From an uncultured Bacteroidales bacterium (GTDB lineage Bacteria; Bacteroidota; Bacteroidia; Bacteroidales; UBA932): a stretch of DNA of 64,000 nucleotides. The stretch is from positions 88,665 through 152,664 of the forward strand of contig ONEX01000011.1 of assembly GCA_900316955.1 (NCBI GenBank), read 5' to 3'. The notes beneath the pieces were generated by a model, which saw only the letters and a list, made by a program, of their open reading frames with translations, searched no databases and had not been told where the DNA came from. A program made the position numbers and the translations under genes. Below, in pieces: positions 1-8,760 of this stretch (the stretch's first letter is position 1; each line of letters opens with the position of its first letter).

Positions 1-1
1 G

Positions 2-1096
2 GACCTGATCATCCACGTGACCAAGGCTGGTGACAAGTTCGGCAACGTCTCCTTCACCCAGGCCGGCCTGGTCTACTTCGACGATGCGTGGTCGGGAATT
101 ACCTATGCGGACGTCAATTCGGGCGGTAAACCCGAACAGCATATCGATGTCTGCCACCCCGCCGGTTTCAGGACGTATTCGACTGACGAGTCCAAATGGG
201 CGGGCAGCAAGGTGGTCCTGTTCCAGGACAATGGCATTCCGGCTGTCGTCGAAATCGCTCCGTACTATTATATCTCCGGACTGGGTGGTTGGGACCAGAC
301 GCAGACTCCTGCGAACATTGTCATCATTTTCCCGGGTTATGAGCCCAAGGACTATGCCGTGGAGGCCACCTATGCGGGTCTCTTCACGGAGAGTGACGGT
401 ACCGTCTACGGAGAGGCGTCTGTGACCCTCGGTGTCGATCTCGAAGGCGGTGTCGCCGTCATCGTGCCCGGCGCCGACGAGGATGCCATTGCCGCCGGTG
501 TCGAGAAGCTCGCTTCCGACGAAGCCGTCGCTTTCAGCGGTTCGACAGTCCGGGTTCCGCTTCCCAAGGATGTACAGACCGGTTTCTACACGATCGTCGT
601 CGGTGGCGTTGCCGAAGATGTGGTCCAGGCGGTCGACGCCGTGCCCTTCTATTATCAGGGCGGTCCCCTCGATTGGGATTGGCTGCTCGGCGACTGGGGC
701 GCTTACGACTACAACCTGTCCGAGCGGGTCGTGGAAGGCGATCCCTATGGGATGACCATCGCCAAGGTGGATGACACCCACATTAAGATCGGCAACCTCT
801 GGGGCACCGAAGCCGAGTTTGACGCTGTCGTCGATTTCGACGCCATGACCATCACGATTCCGGGCAACCAGTTTGCGTATCACGATTCCGGTGTCGACGG
901 AGACTGCAATTTCGTGGCCGTCGATCCGGAGAACGAGTTTGACACTTTCGAGGACCTGACGACCCCGGTGATCGTCAAGATGACGCCCGGCGGCCTCGTC
1001 ATTGACAACTACGATTTCCTCATCACGAGTGGCAAATACAAGGGTTATACCTATGACGGTGGTATCCGTACGACCATGTTCAAGCCGCTCCCCTAA
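2..1096 (+). CDS. Partial surface/secreted protein of unknown family (C-terminal 364 residues)
   Basis: The frame is open from the first bases of the window, so the start codon lies upstream and only the C-terminal part is present. The visible part is acidic, rich in Gly, Asp, Val and aromatic residues, and has no membrane segment or catalytic motif that I recognise. A stretch around residues 75-215 reads like an immunoglobulin-like beta-sandwich with alternating short strands. The last ~130 residues look like a separate beta-rich lipocalin- or DUF-type domain ending in a short Lys-Pro-Leu-Pro tail. This composition is typical of extracellular lipoproteins of Bacteroidales, but that is inference. 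It converges with the leftward gene at 1146 and is followed by a good terminator. Confidence 0.7.
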   Translation, partial: DLIIHVTKAGDKFGNVSFTQAGLVYFDDAWSGITYADVNSGGKPEQHIDVCHPAGFRTYSTDESKWAGSKVVLFQDNGIPAVVEIAPYYYISGLGGWDQTQTPANIVIIFPGYEPKDYAVEATYAGLFTESDGTVYGEASVTLGVDLEGGVAVIVPGADEDAIAAGVEKLASDEAVAFSGSTVRVPLPKDVQTGFYTIVVGGVAEDVVQAVDAVPFYYQGGPLDWDWLLGDWGAYDYNLSERVVEGDPYGMTIAKVDDTHIKIGNLWGTEAEFDAVVDFDAMTITIPGNQFAYHDSGVDGDCNFVAVDPENEFDTFEDLTTPVIVKMTPGGLVIDNYDFLITSGKYKGYTYDGGIRTTMFKPLP

Positions 1097-1115
1097 CAGG
1101 TGATGCTTACGAATT

Positions 1116-1147
1116 CAGGGCGACCCTTGCGGGCCGCCCTGTTTTTT
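1116..1147 (+). terminator. Rho-independent terminator
   Basis: A 7-bp stem CAGGGCG/CGCCCTG, extended inward by CCC/GGG across a mismatch, is followed by six T. It lies 20 nt after the stop of the partial gene and touches the stop of the converging gene. The T-run serves the plus strand only. Confidence 0.85.
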
Positions 1148-2813
1148 ATTCCACTTCGAAGGTAAACGTCTGATACACGGGCTTTCCGTCCTCCGTGAAT
1201 CCTTCCGCGACGACCTTGAAGCGGCCGGCATAGCCGGGGGCGGTGAACTCGATGCGGTAGTCGGAAGCCGCGTCCACCTGCAGGAGGGGATGCCAGTAGA
1301 GGAGCTGCCGCAGGTCCTGCCCTTCCCCTTTCGGGACGGCCCCGCCGTAGGCCACGGGATAGGCGACCCCCTGGAAGTCCAGCACGCGCACATTGGCCGG
1401 GAAATGGAGGGCGGTCACGTAGTTTTTCTTGGTGATTACGTTCACGAGCCCGAGGAAGGGCGTCTTGCCGCAGAGAATGGCTTCGTCATAGATGTCGATG
1501 TCCTCGATGAGCATCGCGTCGAAGTCCAGCAGGGGGCTCAGGTCGCTCAGGACGACACCGTCCATCATCACGATGATGTTGGCGGTCAGGTCGAAATTCT
1601 GGCCGAGGGCGTCCGAGTAGGTGAGCAGGAGGGTGGGGTTCCCCTTTTCGTTCCGCAGGCGGAGTTCCGGGATGATTTCGACAAGGATTTCACGGAAAGA
1701 GGGAAAGCGCGTATAGTCGTCCAGGTGGTATCGCTTGGGTGTGACGGAAGCGAGCAGGAGGTCCTCCCGATGCGCCATGAAAGTCGTGAGGGTGTCGATG
1801 CGGAGCGCCTTTTCGGCCCGCAAAGCGGCTTTCCGGGCGGTGAGATCGGACCGTTGCGACGGGCTCAGGCGGAGTTTCGGCAGGGGGCTCAGTTCCGGGT
1901 ACAGGAACGGACTTTCGAAGTCGATGTATCCTTCGTGCCGGTCCAGCTGGGTGACCTCGCAGACAATCTCCCGGTCGCCATAGATGTTGGACGTGAAGAA
2001 GCGGATGCGGTCGTCCTCCTCGGACCGGCCGAAATACAGGTCGCTGGGGGAGCCAGCCACCGACAGGGTGGCGAAGGAGACGTCATCCTCCCCCTTCCGG
2101 ACCGTCCCCCGGAGGCGGGCGGTGACGACTTCGCCGTCGCGCTCCACGGAGACCGGCCTTTTCAGGCTGGCCGAGGCGGGAAGGGTGCCGAGGAAGCGGC
2201 CCGGGGTCTGGGGATTGTCGGCGGGAAGAAGGTCGTCCTCGTGGAATACGGAGAGGCTGATGGAGGCGGTTTCTCCACCGTTGTGCAGGTTCAGGACCGC
2301 CGGGGTACCTTTGGGAACGCGGATGCGCGTGGAAATATCCAGGGCGCCTTCGGCCGGAAGGGGAGTGCGCCGGAGTTCTTCATAGCGCTCTTCCGGGACG
2401 ATTTCCACCCCGTCCGCCACCCGGGCCCGGGAAGTGCTGTTGAAGATGGTCAGGAGGCGGGAGCCGGCCAGCCAGGGGGTTCCCTCCTCGGCCGCATTGA
2501 CCGCCGTGTAGGCGATGAGCCGATAGGTGCCGGTGGGCGCCGTCACCGGAATCCGGAACGACCCGGCGCCCCGGCCGCCCAACAGGCCTATTTTGGCCGT
2601 ACAGGCCGTTCCGTCCTGCGAGACGAGTTCCACATAGGAAACGGCGCTTTCGTCCGAAAAACGGCCCTTTCCGTCCAGACAGGACAGGGAACACCAGACC
2701 GCGTCGCCCGCGAGATAGACCTCCCGGTCGGTGGAGACGTAGATGCGTTCCACAGGCGCCGCCTGGGCGAGCATCCCGGCGAGCGCCAGGAGCAAGGTCG
2801 ATATCTTTTTCAT
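1146..2813 (-). CDS. MG2 (macroglobulin-like) domain protein of a TonB receptor operon
   Basis: Secreted protein of 555 residues with a signal peptide (Lys-Lys start, leucine/alanine core, cut near AQAAP). Just after it the segment IYVSTDREVYLAGDAVW matches the MG2 N-terminal pattern of Bacteroidetes macroglobulin-like proteins (Tyr-X-X-Thr-Asp-Arg, then Ala-Gly-Asp-X-Val-Trp). The C-terminal third carries a plug-like NVITKK stretch and an LYWHP motif followed by a closing beta domain, as in the same family. I chose the start at 2813 because MKK opens the signal peptide and gives an ATGA overlap with the upstream DUF4249 gene. It is the last gene of the TonB receptor - DUF4249 - MG2 set, so it is probably an envelope accessory of that receptor. 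The substrate is unknown. Confidence 0.75.
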   Translation of the reverse strand: MKKISTLLLALAGMLAQAAPVERIYVSTDREVYLAGDAVWCSLSCLDGKGRFSDESAVSYVELVSQDGTACTAKIGLLGGRGAGSFRIPVTAPTGTYRLIAYTAVNAAEEGTPWLAGSRLLTIFNSTSRARVADGVEIVPEERYEELRRTPLPAEGALDISTRIRVPKGTPAVLNLHNGGETASISLSVFHEDDLLPADNPQTPGRFLGTLPASASLKRPVSVERDGEVVTARLRGTVRKGEDDVSFATLSVAGSPSDLYFGRSEEDDRIRFFTSNIYGDREIVCEVTQLDRHEGYIDFESPFLYPELSPLPKLRLSPSQRSDLTARKAALRAEKALRIDTLTTFMAHREDLLLASVTPKRYHLDDYTRFPSFREILVEIIPELRLRNEKGNPTLLLTYSDALGQNFDLTANIIVMMDGVVLSDLSPLLDFDAMLIEDIDIYDEAILCGKTPFLGLVNVITKKNYVTALHFPANVRVLDFQGVAYPVAYGGAVPKGEGQDLRQLLYWHPLLQVDAASDYRIEFTAPGYAGRFKVVAEGFTEDGKPVYQTFTFEVE

Positions 2814-4036
2814 TGGCTTTGGTCCCAATAGTCAGGTTTCTGTTTCGTTCCGCCGGCGGCGACGCAGTCGTAACAGCGCCGCGAGCCCCAGCCGTATTCC
2901 CCTTCCTCGGCCGGATCCCGGTCCCAGTTGTCGTTCAAGAACAGCGGCCGGTAGCCTTGGTAGTAGGCGGTCGAGTAATTCGCTTCTGTCGGGAAGGCGA
3001 TTCCCGCCCGGCTGGGTGCGTGGTCCTGGTAATAGCGATTATCCAGGAACGCCCGTTTCCAGACGGTCCTGCCGATGGTCACGTAGCCGAGGACCATCCG
3101 CTCGGGATCGCTTTCGCAACGGAGGTTACCGGCGATTTCCCCGGGCGTGGGCGTGAAGAGGTTGTCTCCCCCATCCGTGTTTTCCTCCAGGTTCTTCAGG
3201 AACCGGTAGCTGGCTTCGTCGAGGGTCTTTGCCTTGACCCGGATGCAATACATCCGGTGATTGCGGTTGTCGGTCCGCGGAAAGCGCGTCAGCGGCCAGG
3301 CCGAGACGCCCTTTTTGGCCATTCTGGTATAATCCACCGGATAGACGGCGTGGTTGTCCGCCGACATCCAGCACCAATAGAACCAAGATTCCTCGAATCC
3401 CGCCGGCGTCCCGGGCTGGATGGACCAGGAATTCGTGTCGACAATATACGAGGGAAAATACTCCGCATGGAACTCCCAGGTCTCGTCGAAGGAGAGTTGC
3501 AGATAGCCGGTTCCGGCGTCCCCGCCTTCCACGGTGACGGCCACGGTGACCTGGGTGTCGTTCTTCTTGCACACGAAATCGATCTTCCGGATGACGGGGG
3601 CCGGGGCGATTTCGCTCCATTCGCTGGCATACGTCGCCCCCAGCACTTCGATGCACAGGCGGTATTTCCGGTCCGCCGGCGCGTCCTCCGTATGGATGAT
3701 GAACGAGGGAGATGGATTGTAAAGGTCGCCATACCCGGGGCCGACGACGTCGGAATGGGCGGCCGATCCGGACAGGTCCAGGGTTCCCGGATATTGGGAG
3801 CCTGCATTATCTTCCACCCAAACTTTCGCTTTCCCCAGGTCCGGGCTATAGGGCGTTTTTTCGGACGTCCACAGCGGCCTGAGCGACCCGAGGCGGACGG
3901 TGGATACGTCGCCGATGGAGATGTTGCCGTCCACGGTCAGGACTCCTTCCGGCGCCTCTTCCAGTTCCGGCGTATAAGGATAGATGCAGGCCGCCGCGCA
4001 CAGGGTAACAGCGAGCAAGGTCAGAATCTTTCTCAT
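2810..4036 (-). CDS. DUF4249 family lipoprotein
   Basis: 408-residue protein with a lipoprotein signal peptide ending in AAAC-Ile (modified Cys17). After it comes the DUF4249 opening: a Pro/Glu-rich linker, then VLTVDGNISIGD followed by the 'tVrLgsl' strand. The rest is a beta-rich domain. DUF4249 lipoproteins are nearly always encoded just after a TonB-dependent receptor and are thought to act with it at the cell surface; the ligand is unknown. Here the gene overlaps the receptor stop by ATGA (4034-4038) and the next gene by the same arrangement, so the three are translationally coupled. Confidence 0.85.
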   Translation of the reverse strand: MRKILTLLAVTLCAAACIYPYTPELEEAPEGVLTVDGNISIGDVSTVRLGSLRPLWTSEKTPYSPDLGKAKVWVEDNAGSQYPGTLDLSGSAAHSDVVGPGYGDLYNPSPSFIIHTEDAPADRKYRLCIEVLGATYASEWSEIAPAPVIRKIDFVCKKNDTQVTVAVTVEGGDAGTGYLQLSFDETWEFHAEYFPSYIVDTNSWSIQPGTPAGFEESWFYWCWMSADNHAVYPVDYTRMAKKGVSAWPLTRFPRTDNRNHRMYCIRVKAKTLDEASYRFLKNLEENTDGGDNLFTPTPGEIAGNLRCESDPERMVLGYVTIGRTVWKRAFLDNRYYQDHAPSRAGIAFPTEANYSTAYYQGYRPLFLNDNWDRDPAEEGEYGWGSRRCYDCVAAGGTKQKPDYWDQSQ

Positions 4037-7000
4037 CAGAACAGGAGGTTGAGGTTCACGTACGGGATCTGGGTGGCGAAGACGGAGAGCATATAGCCTT
4101 TCGTCTCTCCGGCGGGAGTCGTCTTGAAGAAGACGGAATAAGGGTTTTTCCGGCCGGTGACGTTGTACACGCCGATGGTGATGACCGTGTGGGCGATCGC
4201 CTTCAGGTAGTGGCCGGGGTCGATGTTGAACGCCACGTCGGTGCGGAAATAATCCGGGATCCGGAAGGCGTTGCGCGTGGAATAGGCCATCCGGTAGGTG
4301 CCGCCGAAGTAGTACATGCCGTAGGGGACCGTGACCGGACGGCCGGTGGAGTAGTCCACATTGACCGAGAAACTGTACCGGTGCGTAAGGGCGAAGTTGG
4401 ACACGAGCTTGAGCTCGTGCGGCTTGTCATAGGGGGCGTTGTACCACTCGCCGTGGGCGATGGCCTCGTAGCCCCGGTCCCCCATCTCCTGCTGGCGCGC
4501 CCGGGAATAGCTGTAAGACACCCAGCCCGTGATCTTGCCGGTGGTCTTCCGGGCCATCAGTTCCACGCCGTAGGCGCGGCCCCGGACCGGCACGAGGTCG
4601 TCGGCGAGGTTCGGGTTCATCGTCAGCGTCGCTCCCGGCAGGTAGTCCAGGGCCCGGTAGGTGTTCTTGTAATAGGCCTCCAGGGTGAAGTCGATGCCGG
4701 TGTTCAGTTCGGTCCAATAGGCGCCGGCCGCGGCCTGCCAGCCCCAGGTGGGCTTGATGCGGTCGTCGCTGAGTTTCCAGGTGTCCATCGGCGAGACGGC
4801 CGAGGTGTTGGAAATCAGGTGGATGTTCTGGGAAAGCGAGTTGACGCCGGCCTTGAACGAGAGGTTCTCCGCCGGGGAATACTTGAGCGCGAGCCGGAGG
4901 TCGGGCATCCCGTAGAGCGCATGTCCCTTTTCGGCGTTGAAGCCGGAAAGACGGACGCCCCCTTCCAACGAGAACTCGTCCGTCGGCTTCCAGGTGTCGG
5001 AAATGTAGAGCGCCGGCTCGAACGCGATTTCCCGGTCCAGCGAGCGCGCGGCGACTTGTGAATCGTTCCCGAACGGGGTCATCGCGCCGGGATCCAGCGC
5101 GTAGCCGGTCAGGTGGACGCCCCAGGTGAGTTCGTGCGCATCGGTCAGCCTCCGGGTCCGGTCCGCCCGCAGGAAGGCCTGCCGGATCCGGGTGTCCAGG
5201 TCATAGGCTCCGGCCCCCCATTCGTGGGCCGAAATCCGGTTCTGGTATTGGTCATAGCCCCCGCTCACTTGCAGGCGGCCCTCGGCGGTCCGGTGTTTCC
5301 AGACCAGGGAGGCGTTGAGGTTGCCGTAATTGAACGTCGTGTCGCCGCCGAAGGAGAAGCGGTCGGTCGCGTAGTAGGCGTAGGCCTGCAGGGTGTTGTT
5401 TTCGTCGAACCGGTGGGTAATCCCGAGGTTGGCGTCCGTGAAGCCCGCCGAGCCGCCGGCGTAGGCGCTCTCCTTCGGAAGCCGCTTCAGCAGCCAGTCG
5501 GAATAGGTGGTCCGCGCCCCGGCGATGACGGAGGTCTTTCCCTTGACCAGCGGTCCTTCCATGTGCAAGCGGCTGGTCAGCAGGCCGATACCCGCCGATC
5601 CCTGCCATTTCTCCGGGTTTCCGTCCTTGCTTTGCACGTCCAGGACCGAGGACACGCGTCCGCCGTAGGACGCCGGGATGGAGCTCTTGTAGAGTTCGAT
5701 GTTGTTGACAATGTCCGGGTTGAAGGCGGAGAAGATGCCGAACAGGTGGGAAGGGTTGTAGATGGTGCTTCCGTTGAACAGGATGAGGTTCTGGTCGGCG
5801 CTGCCGCCGCGGACGTTGAAGCCGCCGGAGGCCTCGCCCACGCTCTTGACGCCCGGGAGGGTGAGGACCGCCTTGATGACGTCCCCTTCCCCGAAGGCCG
5901 ACGGGATCTTGTTCAAGGTCTTCACGCTCACCTTTTCCACGCCCATCTCGGTGTTCCGGTGCTGGGCCATGCTCTCGGCCGACACGACGGCCTCCTTGAG
6001 CATCGTCACCTTGTCGGTCATCATCACGTTCAGGGTGCCGTCGGAGTGGACGATGATCCGAAGGTCCAGCTCTTCCTTGCCGTCGGCGCTGAAGTGCAGG
6101 ACATTTTCCCCGGCCGGCAGCGAGATCCGGTACTGACCGTTCCGGTCGCTCCGGGTGTAGGATCGGGTGATGTCGTCGTAGATGACCACCCCGTACATCG
6201 GCTCCCCGGTCTCGGCTTCCGTCACGGCGCCGCGGACCCGGTTTGTCGAGCTCCCTTTGTTCTGGCTCGGGACACCTATGGTGTAAACCTTGTTCCGGTA
6301 GGTCGCGAGAAGGGGAGAGTCCGCATATTGGACGGTGACGGTATCCTTTTGTATTTCAGTAAAATAGCCATCGGGAAGCCCCACCCCGGACCCCGGGAGG
6401 TTCGCCGCCGCCACCTGCCCTGCGGGAGCCTTGTCCGAATGGGGGTGCCAGGAGACGCGGTCCACACCGAGAACCGGGTTTCCGGCCGGCGTTTTCAGCC
6501 GCCGGAGCAGGTTCCTCTTGCCGATTCTCTTCAGTTTCCCCTGCTCCAGGGCGTAGAAGGTTTCCTGGAAGCGGAAATAGCTGTTGACCGTATAGTCGTA
6601 ATCGGGGTCGTCGTAGCCGATGGCGTATCCCGAGCCGTTGGTGTCGTTGCGCAGGGTTTTCGTCACGCGGCGCAGGAGCGGCGTCTGCCCGTCCCGGACC
6701 ACCTCGAAAAATCCTTCCGGCGCCTCGGGCCAGCCCAGGTAACGGAGGTTGACGAAGGGTTTGTTGCCCATCGTGAACCAGGCCACCTGGTCGGTGACCA
6801 GGACGACGCCGACCACCCCGTCCACCGGTCGGACCTGGAGTTCCCCGCGGGCGGCATCCACGTTGAGGGAAATGTCCCGGTACAACCGTCCGTTATACCA
6901 GACGTCGCCCTGCTGGAACTCTTTCCGGTCCCAGTAGTAGGTTCCGTTGTGCCGGTAGGGGTAGGCGGCGGGTAGCTTTCCGCGAAAGATAGTCGCCAAG

Positions 7001-7083
7001 TCGCTTTCCGGGTCCTCCTGGGCAAAGGCGGACGCGGCCAGGGAGAGCAGCGCCAGCGCGACGAGAATAGTTCGTTTTACCAT
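4036..7083 (-). CDS. TonB-dependent outer-membrane receptor with extra N-terminal domain
   Basis: 1015-residue outer-membrane transporter. The order is: signal peptide cut after AFAQ; an extra beta-rich domain (about residues 30-230); a carboxypeptidase-regulatory-like domain (about 285-360, RVRGAVTEAETGEPMYGV); a plug domain with GGFNVRGGSADQNLILFNG (about 420-440); and a 22-strand-type barrel ending in Phe. The extra domain has the pattern seen in stand-alone Bacteroidetes periplasmic proteins (GDVWYNGRLYRDISLNVD). The start ATG lies inside the last codons of hflX (7-nt overlap), so translation is probably coupled to it, an odd pairing of a housekeeping GTPase with a receptor. Followed by DUF4249 and MG2-like genes, which is the usual context of this receptor subclass. 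The substrate cannot be inferred. Confidence 0.9.
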   Translation of the reverse strand: MVKRTILVALALLSLAASAFAQEDPESDLATIFRGKLPAAYPYRHNGTYYWDRKEFQQGDVWYNGRLYRDISLNVDAARGELQVRPVDGVVGVVLVTDQVAWFTMGNKPFVNLRYLGWPEAPEGFFEVVRDGQTPLLRRVTKTLRNDTNGSGYAIGYDDPDYDYTVNSYFRFQETFYALEQGKLKRIGKRNLLRRLKTPAGNPVLGVDRVSWHPHSDKAPAGQVAAANLPGSGVGLPDGYFTEIQKDTVTVQYADSPLLATYRNKVYTIGVPSQNKGSSTNRVRGAVTEAETGEPMYGVVIYDDITRSYTRSDRNGQYRISLPAGENVLHFSADGKEELDLRIIVHSDGTLNVMMTDKVTMLKEAVVSAESMAQHRNTEMGVEKVSVKTLNKIPSAFGEGDVIKAVLTLPGVKSVGEASGGFNVRGGSADQNLILFNGSTIYNPSHLFGIFSAFNPDIVNNIELYKSSIPASYGGRVSSVLDVQSKDGNPEKWQGSAGIGLLTSRLHMEGPLVKGKTSVIAGARTTYSDWLLKRLPKESAYAGGSAGFTDANLGITHRFDENNTLQAYAYYATDRFSFGGDTTFNYGNLNASLVWKHRTAEGRLQVSGGYDQYQNRISAHEWGAGAYDLDTRIRQAFLRADRTRRLTDAHELTWGVHLTGYALDPGAMTPFGNDSQVAARSLDREIAFEPALYISDTWKPTDEFSLEGGVRLSGFNAEKGHALYGMPDLRLALKYSPAENLSFKAGVNSLSQNIHLISNTSAVSPMDTWKLSDDRIKPTWGWQAAAGAYWTELNTGIDFTLEAYYKNTYRALDYLPGATLTMNPNLADDLVPVRGRAYGVELMARKTTGKITGWVSYSYSRARQQEMGDRGYEAIAHGEWYNAPYDKPHELKLVSNFALTHRYSFSVNVDYSTGRPVTVPYGMYYFGGTYRMAYSTRNAFRIPDYFRTDVAFNIDPGHYLKAIAHTVITIGVYNVTGRKNPYSVFFKTTPAGETKGYMLSVFATQIPYVNLNLLF

Positions 7084-8261
7084 AAAAAGTTATTGAAAGG
7101 ATACCGCCCTGCGTGGATTTCCGCCACCATCTTGTACAGGTCGTTCCTCAGCTTGTCAATGCCTATCTTCTGCGTCGCGGAGATGAAGATGCAAGGGGTC
7201 TTCTCCTGGGCGATCCAGCTGTTCTTGAGTTCGTCCAGGGTGCGGTTCTTTGCCTCCTTGGGGGTGAGGGAGAACTCGTCGTAGGGCTCGTAGGAGTACG
7301 CATCGACCTTGTTGAACACCACGAATACGGGCTTGTTAGCCGCGCCGATGTCCCGGAGGGTCTGCTCCACGACCTGCATCTGTTCCTCGAAATCGGGATG
7401 GGAGATGTCCACGACGTGGACGAGGATATCGGCCTCCCGGACCTCGTCCAGGGTGCTCTTGAAGGCTTCCACCAGCTGCGTGGGCAGTTTCCGGATGAAG
7501 CCGACGGTATCCGACAGCAGGAACGGGCAGTTCTCGATGACCACCTTCCGGACGGTCGTGTCCAGGGTCGCAAAGAGCTTGTTCTCCGCGAACACATCGG
7601 ACTTCGCCAGGATGTTCATCAGGGTGCTCTTACCGACGTTCGTGTAGCCGACGAGCGCGAGGCGCACCAGGGAGCCGCGGTTGCTGCGCTGGGTGGCCAT
7701 CTGCCGGTCCACCTTCTTCAGGTCCTCCTTGAGCTTCGAAATCCGCTGCTTGACGATACGGCGGTCCACCTCGATCTGGGTTTCACCCATACCGCCGCGG
7801 GTGCCCATGCCACCGCGCTGCCGCTCCAGGTGGGTCCACATACCGGCGAGACGGGGCAACATGTATTGATAATGAGCCAGTTCCACCTGCATCTTCGCGT
7901 AAGACGTCTTGGCCCGCTGGGCAAAAATCTCGAGGATCAGGCTCGTACGGTCGATGACGTCGGAGCACTCGATGATCTTCTCGATATTGCGCTGCTGGGT
8001 GCCGGTGAGCTCGTCGTCGAAGATGACGTACTGGATTTCGTTCTCTTCGCAATAGGCCTTGATTTCCTGGAGCTTGCCCGTGCCGATGTACGTGGCCTTG
8101 TCGGGCCGGTCCATCCGCTGCATATACATCTTGTCGCCGATGGCGCCGGCAGTCTCGGCCAGGAACTGGAGCTCGTCCAGATATTCCTGCACCTTGCGCT
8201 CCCCTCCCTTTTCCAGGACAACGCCTACGAAAACTGCTTTTTCTGTCTTGAATTGACTCAT
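7077..8261 (-). CDS. hflX: Ribosome-associated GTPase HflX
   Basis: 394-residue GTPase that binds 50S/70S ribosomes and splits stalled ribosomes. The N-terminal HflX domain (GTGKLQEI, DDELTGTQQRNIE) is followed by the signature RGGMGTRGGMGETQIEVDRR. The G domain has G1 GYTNVGKSTL, G3 DTVGF and G4 NKVD, and ends in a short tail. I chose the ATG at 8261 because the conserved MSQFKTEKAVFVG begins there; an upstream in-frame extension has no family match and runs through the promoter region. The gene shares a divergent promoter region with ybeY and overlaps the TonB receptor gene by 7 nt at its end. Confidence 0.95.
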   Translation of the reverse strand: MSQFKTEKAVFVGVVLEKGGERKVQEYLDELQFLAETAGAIGDKMYMQRMDRPDKATYIGTGKLQEIKAYCEENEIQYVIFDDELTGTQQRNIEKIIECSDVIDRTSLILEIFAQRAKTSYAKMQVELAHYQYMLPRLAGMWTHLERQRGGMGTRGGMGETQIEVDRRIVKQRISKLKEDLKKVDRQMATQRSNRGSLVRLALVGYTNVGKSTLMNILAKSDVFAENKLFATLDTTVRKVVIENCPFLLSDTVGFIRKLPTQLVEAFKSTLDEVREADILVHVVDISHPDFEEQMQVVEQTLRDIGAANKPVFVVFNKVDAYSYEPYDEFSLTPKEAKNRTLDELKNSWIAQEKTPCIFISATQKIGIDKLRNDLYKMVAEIHAGRYPFNNFLW

Positions 8262-8296
8262 TCTTTCTTCTAATACACGAACATTGACATATCTTG

Positions 8297-8304
8297 CAAA
8301 GATA
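8297..8304 (-). promoter_or_regulatory. hflX -7 box
   Basis: Reads TATCTTTG on the minus strand, a perfect Bacteroidetes -7 box, about 35 nt before the hflX ATG. No good -33 box is seen at the standard spacing. Confidence 0.6.
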
Positions 8305-8317
8305 TTTATTTTATTTG

Positions 8318-8325
8318 TAGATTTG
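8318..8325 (+). promoter_or_regulatory. ybeY-mnmG -7 box
   Basis: TAGATTTG fits TAnnTTTG and lies 15 nt before the ybeY ATG. A TTG at 8294-8296 is a possible -33 element about 21 nt upstream. Together with the hflX box it makes a compact divergent promoter. Confidence 0.6.
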
Positions 8326-8340
8326 CACAAAATTCCCGCT

Positions 8341-8760
8341 ATGGTCTCTTACTTTACAGAAGATACGAAGTTCGCGTTCAAGGAGAAACGGCTCACAAAC
8401 CGCTGGCTCAAGCTTGTTGCCGAGAGCGAAATCCGCCGCCTGGGCGACATCTCGATCATTTTCTGTTCGGACAACTACATCCTGGACGTGAACATGAAGT
8501 ATCTCCAGCACGATTACTTCACAGATATCATCACTTTCGACTACTGCGAAGGCGACCGCCTGAACGGCGACCTCTTCATCAGTGTCGATTCCGTCCGGGA
8601 GAATGCGCAGTTCTACGGGACTGAGTTCGAGAACGAGCTCAACCGGGTGATTGTCCATGGCGTCCTCCACCTGATCGGCTATGACGACCATACCGAGGAA
8701 GACATCGCCGTGATGCGTTCCAAGGAGAACTACTATCTTTCCCTCCGGGAGCTCGTATGA
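8341..8760 (+). CDS. ybeY: Endoribonuclease YbeY (rRNA maturation factor)
   Basis: 139-residue zinc endoribonuclease for 16S rRNA 3' processing and ribosome quality control. The family motif HGVLHLIGYDDH begins at residue 106; His106, His110 and the final His form the metal site. I chose ATG 8341 because the -7 box lies just upstream and an earlier in-frame ATG would start before it. The stop overlaps the mnmG ATG (ATGA at 8757-8760), so the two RNA-modification/maturation genes form an operon. Confidence 0.93.
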   Translation: MVSYFTEDTKFAFKEKRLTNRWLKLVAESEIRRLGDISIIFCSDNYILDVNMKYLQHDYFTDIITFDYCEGDRLNGDLFISVDSVRENAQFYGTEFENELNRVIVHGVLHLIGYDDHTEEDIAVMRSKENYYLSLRELV

